Part shown: positions 15,001 through 27,000 of the stretch, piece by piece
Layout of the letters: each line of letters starts with the position of its first letter
Position numbering within the stretch: position 1 is the first letter of the stretch
Position numbers and translations under genes: made by a program
Assembly (NCBI GenBank): GCA_025345505.1
Contig: JANVCC010000077.1
Span: forward strand, 6,529,494 to 6,593,493
From: Todiramphus chloris collaris
Lineage: Eukaryota > Chordata > Aves > Coraciiformes > Alcedinidae
Direction: 5' to 3'
DNA: 64,000 nt
Notes under the pieces: model-generated
The model's database searches: none
What the model was told of the DNA's origin: nothing
Seen by the model: only the letters and a program-made list of their open reading frames with translations

Positions 15001-18000
15001 AAGGCTAAGAAAAACAAAACTGTTCATATGTAGGATGATCACAGAAAGATGGCAAGATGCCAAAGTAACACAGCCATGAAAAAGGCAAATGCAGTCCAAA
15101 GCAGGAGCAAGAGGAGATTTTTGAGCAGGCACTGGGAAGTGCATGTGCTATGGACCAGGTTCTAACAAGAACTCATCAAGAACTTATGTACCCTTACAGT
15201 CATTCCTGTTTAAGGAACATGCACTCGGCTTGTAACACCTGCAGTGAAACACTGTGAGAGATGAGAAGAATTTGGTTTGCTTAGTCCAGGAAAACAAAGG
15301 CAGAGAGAAGAATATTATATCCATTTGTAAACGTCTCAGAGAGATAATTATGCAGGGGGAAGAACTTTTTTAACTAAAGCGCAATGTTGGCACAAAACAC
15401 AATAGTAATAAAGTGGACGGGAATAAATGTAGGCTAGAAATTAGAAGAGGATTATATGATACTGTGCCAAAATAGCAGGAGCCAGGAATCATTGGCCCAG
15501 GAGGCCCCTTCCAGTCCTACTTCCAGGGGTTTTTCATTATGAAGATTTTATACTTTGACATCTCAAGAGTATAAGATTTTAAACTGCCATGGGGAAGCTC
15601 TAGAAACTCACATTTATTAATAGCTTTATAGCTGATATGACACTATAAATAAATTAATAATTCAGAATCTACTGAGAATTCTCTAGCAATCTTCCCTTGC
15701 CAAGCAGAAGATTGCATTATCAGTAACTCACAGTCTTTCACGTGATGGAAGAAAACAGAAACTTGCATTAATAGAATAGTACAAATTTTGTCTCTGCTGG
15801 TGTTATTTTTTTAATTACCAGCAGAACCTTCATTGAAACACTCTTAAGGTACACACCCAGGTCATCCTGAAGTATTTATGATTATAACTTCACAGCACAG
15901 TAAGAGCATAATTCAGGGTGGTGTTTTTAGATTTCTGTTCTTCATGTGGCCAGAATCAGAATTACTGTTCTGGGGCTAATTTCCCATACTTTCACACAGA
16001 TCATTGGAAGTGACAGATAACAGCACCTGAAGATCTGTTCTTGCACCTTTCTCTCTGGATGCTGTGCTGCACACAGATCATTTTTGTTACATATGGGGCA
16101 ATAAGAGCAACAGCTTTTTATATTTGCAGTCCTTACCCATCAGACAAGAATGTTTGTCTGAGCTGCTCTGAAACTTGTTAGCAGATTGATTCAACCCCTT
16201 ACCTCACTGACAAGCTTGTTAGCACTTTGAGCTTGTTTAAGGACTAAGTTGTCTTCAGCCGTTAGGGAGTGAAAGTGAGCTGCACCTTTCATCTTGGAAA
16301 GATCTTTCTTGTATTTTATCTGAAAAGAAGTAAGGAAAATTATAAAATAGATGTCTACCTTTTCAACATTGCTATTTAGATTGGCTTCATGAGTCAGGAT
16401 AAGATTTTTCCTATTCATGCTTTGATAAGCAAATAGAACTTGATAAGTTGAAACACTGAAAGTTGTTACTTCCTGAAATAGACCACATATAACATCACAG
16501 CCCTAACAATCCCCGTCAAGCCATTCCACTAGACAGCAGGTTTTTTAATCCATTTTTTACATAGATTGAACAGCACTGGTTGTTGTTCATAGCTTGAACA
16601 GATAATTAGCAGATTCTTGGCTAGTGACTGGATGGAGTTTATGTGCTCTTCTATTACTGAAGTTAATTCTCAGCACTTTAATTTTAGAATTCTAGTCAGA
16701 GAATTACAGATAGCTCTGAGAACTCTTTGTTTTGTAGAAATCAGCTTTTTTAAAAAATCTGGATCTTTTTGCATTTATAATGTTTTTAAAGGGAATTATA
16801 TTTGTCTACCAAATCAAGATTGAAATAAGGGATCTGTTAATTTAATTTAGGCATCTGGTTACTGCCTTAAATTTGGCTTGGATGTGTGAAGACAATACTT
16901 ATATTGGCCTCTTGCCAAACTTTGGCCAGCAAAAACCCTATTGGAAATGTATTTCAATATTACTTGCATAAATGGAGATGCTTATGTTGTTCATTTTATG
17001 TTACTGATTCGAAAATCAAATACATAATATACAAACCAAATTCTTTTAAATGTCCTGAAGTGCAAAGTGTTTGGGTTTTTTATTTTCCAAGTCTGCAGAC
17101 AGTTTCATAAAGATATGAAGCAGCTTGGTAAGTACTCCAGTGTGCAACTTTGCTCCAGGTATTACAAATTAATAGGAAGTAGTAGGAAACTACTGGCCAT
17201 TAGTGTTTTGAAAACCAATGAAACAGACACATTTATCTCAAAAGGTCTAATATTTCAGGTTCACTGAGTTTGTCATCAAAATAGAGACTGGTCACAGGTT
17301 TCACGTTTCTTATATTCTCCCAGTCATAAGCTCAGGTAACAGAATATGACTGATCCTTTCACTCTAGTTTACTGCTAGTGTCTAGTCCAGGCTAGTACAA
17401 GCTGAAAGACTCGACCATTTGTTAGCTCTCCAGAAAACAGACTGACCCCATCAGCTCAGATAGCCCCATGGGGGACAAGTGTCCACACTACAAGGTTGTC
17501 ACTCACAGGAACCCTACACAGCAGCCACAGGGTAGTGACCTACAAACTGACCCATTTTTTGTCACTACTAGAAATGGTCTTAACAAATAAGACTGAGGCT
17601 TTTTAATCAATGGGCTGCATACAAGAATCAGCTTTTTTGCCAAGTCTTTAGCTTATCACCCAAAACTAAAAATCTCCAGCCTAGAAATAAGCTCAGTCTT
17701 GTGAAGTGACAGTGTCATACTCCATGGTTTTTTTTTTTCCCTTCGTATGACTTGCTTTGTGCTAGAGGCATGATACATCAAAATATCAAAACCAGTTCAG
17801 CTCATTCATCCTCCATTTATTCACTATTGGGAATACCACAGTAGTCTACAGGATGATTAAGGCAGTTGAAGGTTTCATTAATAATACAGGTGCAGATTTG
17901 CCAGGAGGGTTAACCTAACAGTAGGGATCCCCATTAGTTGCTACATCCATCTCCTCCTTCATGCAAGTTGGAGCTGTCCCCCCTTCTATTAATGGATATT

Positions 18001-21000
18001 ATTAATCCCCTGAGCCATCCAGTTCCCAGCAATGCAGTGAAATGTTGTCGTTGTTTACTTCTCAAGTGTGATTTTAGCATTCTCCTCCCAGGCACTGCTC
18101 TGACAAACTGCTGGTTTTAATTGTTTATGAATTATATTGATTCAGGTTTCATACTTACATCACTTGCCAATTCATTCGCTTTCTTGGCATTTTGATAAGC
18201 TGGAGTGATCATAGCAGGAAAGCTTCCTTTCCCTCTGTGTTCTTCATACTCATCCATATAATCCTGAAGAAAATTCAGAGTGTTTACTCACCACAGATAA
18301 GCAGGTGGGGCTATGGGTGATTTCACAAAGACCCATATTCTTTGTTAGTAGGAAAGTTCATTGTTCCAATTTATTATAATTTTTTTTTTATGAAAAAGAG
18401 AAAATGATCAACTGGTAAGAATAAAATCACCCATTAAATTGACTGTGCCTCTAAAATTACTTGTGTTTCACAGTGAGAGAAATTTAGTTAGCAATTATGT
18501 GTGGTCAAGATAGCATTCAAGTATACAAAGATCTAAAACCTTCTAATCTCACTTCAGTTCTTACAGACGATACCTGCTAGCGCCTCTCTTTGGCAGTATA
18601 TGTTTCCCTGGAAAACTATAAAAATATCTAATCGTTTGGGCAGCCAGGATACTTGCTTCAACTTTCTGAGTTTAGCATAGGGGCAGCCTTCCCCTGTGAT
18701 GTGACAGAAGTCTCTTGATCTCTCCATGGCCAATTCTCACATCATAACCCACCAAAAATAATATTTTTGTACTGCAGAGATATATTTTGAAGAAGGATTC
18801 ATTAACAAAACAGAAATATCTATATACTGAAGTGGCAAAGTCCTTAGGGAACAAAATCACGTGACTGGTTTACAAAAACAATAGTTGCAGAATTAATACT
18901 CTTAGATCTATCTATAGACAAGTTTGTGTGTAAATGTTTGACATTCTGAAAATCCCGTTGATAATTCAGTAACAAAATACTGGAGATATTCTAAAAATGG
19001 TAACACACAATGATCAACCCAAAGCTTTCTATGGCAAGATCTGCGGAGAACATGTATGTATACAAATAACATGGCAAGCATGCAAACAAGAAAGATACAG
19101 CGTAATGTGTCTTCTCTGTAATATTTTGTAAATCCTTTGCAGTAAAGAGCCAGTTTAAGTGAAAGAAGAATGTGTGGCATGTCAAGAATGTCATGGAGAG
19201 CACAAATAGAACTAACTATAAATATTTCCAGTATCTCTCTTATGACTTCTCAATGCAAAACAATCCACTGTAGGTCATTTTGTGCACCATCAATGTCACA
19301 TGGTAAGATAGGCCATATCTTAAGCTAGTGCACAATTTGCTGTAATTATATTTACTGTATCTATATTATTCTATAAAAAACCCAAAGGAAAAAAAAAATA
19401 TCCTTGACTAATCAGATGAGCTAGTATTTTAAAATGCCATTTCTGAGTCTGAATTCTTCACATTAACTTGCCATTTCCTTTTTCTTACAGCTTTCTCAAA
19501 TCCATTTTTATATCATTTCTAATATTGCCCATATTACATAACTGTATTTTCAAAGTTCTAGATAATTATTTTTAGCCACCTCTAAGATATTTAAACATAA
19601 ACAAAACAGGTGTTCAGCACACAGGAATTTTACAGTAAGATTCCTTAAATTGTCTCATGCTATATATATATATCTCTCTGTATGAGGTACTCTCATGATC
19701 TCAGCAGCTAACAATCTAATCCCTTTAGCCATGTTAAGTCACGCTTCACTCAGAAAGATCCATTTCAGTGGCTCTGTTTTATTTGAATAAAAATATCAGA
19801 ATCCAATCTATGAAGATTAAAACTCAAATTAAATTTGAAGTGTGACTGTAGTTTCAAAGATACTTTCAAAGAAAAAAACCAAACAAATTAATTCTAAAGA
19901 TAACAGTATTCCAATGCCTGAAAATGCAATTAGTGCTTTTTCAAATTCATTTTATTTGTTTATTCTTATTAAAACTCGTAGTAGTGCAAAAGACTAAACC
20001 TAATTGCAGGCTTCAATGCTACGTATTCTAAACTCACATTCTTCAAGGATGGCTTGCTTTCTGCACATTACAAGATGTAGTTTTAGACAAAAGAAGTGAA
20101 GAATCATGTAGCTCCCAAATGTCTTAGGACAATATATTCCCTGTTTCTTAATTTCACCAAAGCATATGTGTGTCACGAGGAGTTAGGATAAAAACCTAAG
20201 ACTAACCATACAGTTTTGTTTATACAAAACCATTACACAATTCCTTTCAAATTCCCTTTAGCTCTATTCTATTCTATTCTATTCAGCACTACTACCTCCC
20301 TAATTTAATTGAATAGAAATTTGGATGCATTCTGAGATACCAAAAAAATAATTGCATTCCCTTAAGTTAAATAAAAGCAAAGAGAATGCCACAGACTAAA
20401 ACAGAACTAAAGCCTGTTTGGGTCCACAAATGCAAAACTACAATTTGTCAAGTTTACAATACCTCATCTGTAGAAGAGCTGAAATCTAAAGAGAATGTGT
20501 ATGATCTTCAGTGACACTTGCACACATTTAGACCTACAAATCTTCTGAGATTTCTAAGAACATTGGCAGAAAAGATGCTTAACTATCTACTAACTTCCTA
20601 CCATTTCACATCCCTTCCATTTTTTCTCCTAGCTGAATTTACATTTTCTTCCTCACAGAATGGGAAAGTTTCCACATGTAAACACATTTCTGTCTGATAC
20701 GTAACACCATCACAATAGAAACGTATAGTGCATACATGTATGCAGATAAAATTTGCCAAGGTAAGGCTTACCTTTTAGAATGACCATAAGGATCAGGCAG
20801 TGACAGTACATGCACCTTTTAATCTCTTTTTGTAAGTGCCAATGTCAAAAATATTACACATTCAGAGCATGGTGCACACCAACTTTTCCTTCGAGACCTT
20901 GCTTTCTCGTACAGAAAAGCAAAGTGAAAATAGCTCTCACTGAAGTTTCTAAAGTCTTAAGCCATCAGCCATAGCAATGATCAACATCAGCATGTGTATC

Positions 21001-24000
21001 TCTCAGATGCTGCATACCTGGCCATATTGATCTGAGTTTTCTCTTGCAAAAGTAACAGCTGCTCCAGCTGTATGGCTGGCTTTTCCCTTGATCTCTTTTT
21101 CATATCTTTGATGATACTTTACCTAACAGGACAAAAGAAAAGTAAAAGAATCATCTGGATGAATTTAGTTTGTTACAGACATGCTGCCTAATAAATAATA
21201 ACCAACTACATGCACATGTTGGCAATAAAGGATTGTCAAAATTCCCATTGCCACCAGTCTACAGAAGTCAAATATGCCACTTGAAGATACTAAAACAAAG
21301 ATAGCGGTGTACTTTTTAATAATGCACTAGGAAAGTGGGACTTACCATTTCAACCCAGACCATTAGTTCAGTGAGTTCAGTACCACCTGCTTGTCAGTGG
21401 CTAATCCCTGATGCTCCAGCAGGTTAAAAAAGTAGAACTGATTGTAATGTAAATTCATGGTTACCACAGAGCACATTTTCTACCACGGGGTCATCTGAAC
21501 ACCATTAATAAATGGGCTTGTTTCTGAAAGATGCTGATGTCCCCAGTGATCATGGCATTTTAGGCAATCAACCTTCAAGTTTAGAAGAAGATTTCTACTA
21601 CCTTTGCTGAAGTCAAAATAATGCCTGCAACTTGATGCTGCCCTTTAATCACCATGTGTGTTTACTGACACAAATGAAGGGTTTTCCACTGAACAAAGGC
21701 AGACAAAAACATTTAACTGTTTTAGAGTCCCTTGCTTTAGCCTTCAAAATTACAGATCTCTTATTTTTCCTCAATGACTCTTAATAATGTTTTAAATTCA
21801 CCTCCATTAAGTTAGCACAATATGTTATCTCCTCCAACAGAAAGAGCTTTTCTTTCAGTCTCCAATGACAAAACACAATTAACTGTACATTTTGAAGCAA
21901 TACTGATGTCCTTTTACAATGCTTTTTAAAGAATACAGGGTTGTTGTGGTTTTGCTATGTTTGGAGAGGAAAAGAAAGACTATAAAGATCAGTATACCAA
22001 AGGGTTTAAAAAAAAAAACAAATGGCAAGGAGAGCAAAATGAGTGGAATATAAAGATGTATTTTATAAATACATACCTATGTCAAATATATACACGTTTG
22101 TGTGTGTGTGTGTGTATACTTTATAGATTTAACTGCTATTTAAGAAGCTAGTTTCTTGCATTCATAAAAGCCTCATCCTGCAACAGGACAGAAGAAGGAA
22201 TGGGAGACTGAACTGTAAAGATCCACTGGGAGCATGGAAAGTCACAGCAATGCAGAGCTCTGCAAACACAGCCTTCCCTTGATACAAGGTCAACCAGAAA
22301 CACTGTGGCTGTGTAAATTAGAGCTGCACTTCAGCCCCTCTAACTCATACTGAGTTAGGCAGAATGAAATCAAAGACCTCCAGCTGACTCCTTATTGTCT
22401 TCCTTCTCTGTTGCATGCAACAGGAGGCTAGGTAAAGGGGATGCTTTTGCCCACAAAAATTCAGAGTGATGAGTCACAAATAAAATGCCTAATTTTCTCT
22501 TTGTTCATAAAACTTGTTTGTCCTTGCAAAAGAAAATCACTTGAAAATCTGTGTATGCAGTGTGTATGTTTGCATAACTCCATAATGCTTGTGGAATTTC
22601 TGCTGGTAAACATTTTAATCCAAAATTTGTATGACCATTTATTCTTTTCTTCCCCAAAAGAGACTTTGCTTTGGACACTTACATCACTGGCTAATTCATT
22701 CGCCCTCTTGGCTATTTGATAAGCTGGAGTGATCATAGCAGGAAAGCTGCCTTTCCCTTTCCGTTCTTCAAAGTCTTCTGTGTATTTCAACTGCAAAAAT
22801 CCAAGACAGTTCAGGAGCAATTAGATCAAATGTATCTTGATTGCACATATAATCAATTCTTAAAGTTGCAAAGTCAGGCGTTTGATGGGTGCCATCTGCC
22901 AAAAGGAAGATGAACCATGGAGTCTGAATCTCTACAATGATCTTTAACTAGATGATCACATATCTTCTGCAGGACCTCTGTGTCTCATTCAGGGTGTAGG
23001 ATGGGTCACAGTTGTCTGCAAGATCTCTGTTAGAGTCAGGCAGCTTCCTTCTTTAGTTTGCATAGCACCATCTGTAGAACTTACTGGTTCTCTGCCTTTA
23101 GTTCTGACAGCTAGCTAGTCCCTAAAATGTACTAGAATTGAATATGATCTTTATAACCAGAAATATTAAATACTTAATGGTAAAATTAATCTGCCCTTTA
23201 AAATATTAATTTTTATCTTTTCTTTATGTTCATATTTTTAAGTGATTTATGAATGTATTAAGAGCCACTTTTGAAGTCAAAACCAGGTCAATCTCCTTTG
23301 TTTCACTTACACCACTTGATAGCTGTCCTCCAGCCTTCGCATGAAGTATATCTGGAGTGTCTACAACAGAGGTGAACTTCGAAACTCTCTCTTCATGTCC
23401 CCGCTTATATTCTACCTGAAAGAAATAACATACAAAATACATATTACAAAAAATAATCAGCAAATATGCATTGTCTATCAGAAGGCTTCAAAAGAAAATA
23501 AGCAACAGCAGTCATAACACTCCCCACTGTACAGTGAAGCTATCAGTATATTTATAATTTCCTTAAAGTGAATGCCAGAAGCAGATAGAAATGTACCCAG
23601 AAAATCAAATTTTCAAATTATACTACATTTATGTGAGCCATACATTTGATTAAAATACCATGAGAATCATCACTAATGTCCTAAGATCATACTGCAATAA
23701 CAAGGCAGACTGTGTTTGCAGAAAACAATGTAATACTGTAAAATAATTTCTACAGGATTGACTTTTACTTGATCTTTTTCAGTTGATTTGTTACTTTTTA
23801 TAAATAAGAAATTTTCTGTGCATATATCTAAAGGACCTTGTGTATGAATTAAATTCAACATTACATGTATTTAATTTCAAATAATAAAGAAAGCAAAATA
23901 TGTCACATGTAAATAAATAAATTAATACTGTCATAACTTGAAAATAAAGATAATGAATTAGACATTCTGCCCTGATCAACCTTTTTGAGGTTGTGATAAA

Positions 24001-27000
24001 ATACAGAAGTTGCTACATCTTTCGGGAAATATCAGAGAACCTACTGCCTAAAGTAAACAGCCTAAACCCAGGATTCTCCAAATTCTGAAGTCCAACATAC
24101 AGTTAAAAGAACCCTGCAACTTACGTCACTGCTTAGCTGGGTGGCCCTCTTAGCAACCTGATAACCTGGAGTGATCATAGCAGGAAAGCTGCCTTTGCCT
24201 CTTCGTGGCTCATATTCTTCTGTATACTGAAACTAGAAAACCAGTATTTTTTGTTATGTTGTTACAGAAGAACCTACTATAGCTTAATTTGATTCCTCTT
24301 CTAATGCCTACTTCCTAAAGGTATGTATCACTTTATTTAAAAGTAAATAAATTAAAGAACTTATAAGTTTGTTAGGTATAAATATTTCCTTCATACAACA
24401 GAAAACATTCCCCCTTCAGATCAATTGCCCACTGTTAATCGGCTACGCTGACTGAGTCACTAACCCATTGAATAGGTACAGACAATCAGTCATAATTCAG
24501 AAGTGATTTGCATCACTCATGGAAATACAGTCAATGAAAGGCCTACTCTATGGAAAGTAAGACATGTTTTCCATCTTAAGTTCTGCTCTACTAAAGGAAA
24601 CAGCACTGTCTGCTAAGATCAGGTCACCTCAGATATCATTGGTCAGTAGTTGAAGTGCTTCTCAGCTACATAAATATATAAATGTATGATTTCCAGGATG
24701 GGCAACAGCACCCTTCTGTGACTTGCATGGTTAAATATTGTTACTGACAGAAGTAAACAGTCTCCTTTGGTAACATCTAAATGGTAAATAGTCTCTCCTT
24801 TGGTAACATCTTAACCAAAGGTTGGCTTTGATGCACTGGTAAGTCTTCAGAATAAGAAAGACCGTGAAAAGAAAGCTATTCCAAACATCATCCCACTCAC
24901 ATCACTCAGAGTCTTCTGTGCCTGTGTTATCTTGACCATCTCAGGATCTGGGATGTTTCCCGAGTACCATGATTTTCCTCCCTCGTAGGCAGCATAGTAA
25001 GCATTCTACAAAACAAAAATTAAGTAGTTACCAATCTCTGCAGATGTACAGTACAAGGTCTACACTTTACATACCTTCAGAATGTCAGGCAGAATGCATA
25101 ACAAGAACTGACATCAATATGTCAGGATCTAGGATCCTGGAATGAAACTCAGATAACTCCCCCTGGGATACAGACCACTTGTTGTGAAGCTTCAGTGACA
25201 GTATAAAGATGACACATTGAGTATGACTGTACAGGCAGCAGTCCAAACAGCTAACTGGATAGATACACCCTTCTGCATCTTCTGATTCTTGCACCTTAAG
25301 CTACAATCAAGCTATGCTGCCTTGAAAAGTTTAGCCAAATGAGAAGCAATGGCATTTTTAGCATTGAAATGCCATGAATAAAACCCTAACAGTCACAACT
25401 GCTTGGTCTCCAAAAGGCTAGTGGCTTGGAGACTTGAAGGTTATTTCTTACCTGGGTGGCCAGTTGTTGCCCTTTATAAGCAGCTTCGATTTCTCTGGAT
25501 CTTTCATCCCATTGAAAGACTGATTTGAATTGTTCACTCTCTTCTTGATATTTTATCTAAAAAAAACCCCAAACCAACAATTTGGTATTAGTATTTTATT
25601 AGTACAGACTAACAAATTCCCCTCCCCTCCCCTTAGAAGAAGAATAAGAAGGGAGACAAACAAGGTGAACAGTCTTTTATCTCTCTTATGGAGAGAGATG
25701 GACTCTCTCCATATCCATACTGACAAGGAGCCAAGACAAAACAACAAAAACAGTGTAATTCCCAACATAACAAATCCACTTCAGTGCCTGCTAGTTTTGG
25801 CTGCACCTTAAAGCAGTCTAAAAGAAGGCTACTTCCAAAAACACCTTTGGCCCTACTAGGTGACCCTTCTTGTCTCTCACACGCTGACACTATCAGACAG
25901 GCCACTGTGGGGCAATGCAAGCCTTTGTTGTGTTAGCTTTCAGTTGTGTTAGTTCCTTCATCCGCCTCAGTGCAAAAATCACTGATAGCAGCACAAGAGA
26001 AGCAGACAAACAGTGTGACTGCATAGAACTAATTTTCTGTGTGGCAGCATCAACAGAACTCAGTTTAAGATTATTTACTCTAGACATAATGTTTACCTGT
26101 GTCTCTGTGTTAGATCTCCAGCTGCTACAGACCAGCCTATTTTTCAGTGACAACTAATAATTTCACTCTGAAATTATATACGATATGATTGCAGAAACCA
26201 AGGGACTATGACAAGCACACCTGATGCACCAATCTCCACAGCCCACAAGAAAACACCAACCACCTTCTGCGAGCTTGGAAAACTCTCCATATTTTCTTCT
26301 TTCTCCCTCTTTAGATTGACGCCACTTGCACCCTCTTCGTGCACAAAAAGGTCACATTGCCTTTAGCTTTATGCCATGCAAAGACTACGTAAGTATTTCC
26401 CCCATGCCACCCATTCTTGGCAAAGGAGTTTTCATAGAAGAAAAGATTGCATTTAGCCCTAAGGTCAAAACTCTACTCTCTAATCCACACCCAGCTTCTA
26501 TCTAAGATTTCTGCTATCACTGGAGCTGCACATATGTAAAGGAGCAGCATATTACACCTGAAATCTGGCATGAAGTTCTGGAAGAATAATTCAGACTTTA
26601 GATAATGATTTTGGGGAAAATAATCTATGAGGATTGAAACCCCTATGAAATTTTAAGCAGAACATATCAATGCAGCATTAGATGCAAGAACTAGTACCTG
26701 GTGGGCAATATTCTACTCTCCTATTTCCCTGCACAGCAGTCCACAAAATATGATGTCTGTGTAAATGTAAATGATGACTATATTTTGTCCTGGGTCATCA
26801 TTTTCCTACTGTTACTTTTATCATGACAGCATACAGAAATCCAACTGAAATCACAGCTCTGTCATACAACTCACTCTACAGATGCAAAAAATAATGGTCC
26901 CTGTCCTCAAGAGTCTAAACCAACTGGACAGAAAACTCACTGAGCATGTACACCATTATTCCCATTTTATAAACTAAGTACAGAAGTACAGAGGATATAT

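Larger units (their letters stand above)
16320..22682. other. NRAP introns 8 to 10 (noncoding stretches)
   Basis: Introns 16320-18158, 18264-21017 and 21123-22682. Contents: a pentamer repeat at 20263-20285, a TG run at 22099-22115 and AT-rich sequence. I found no extra nebulin-module exon, and the protein joins cleanly without one. Confidence 0.65.
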
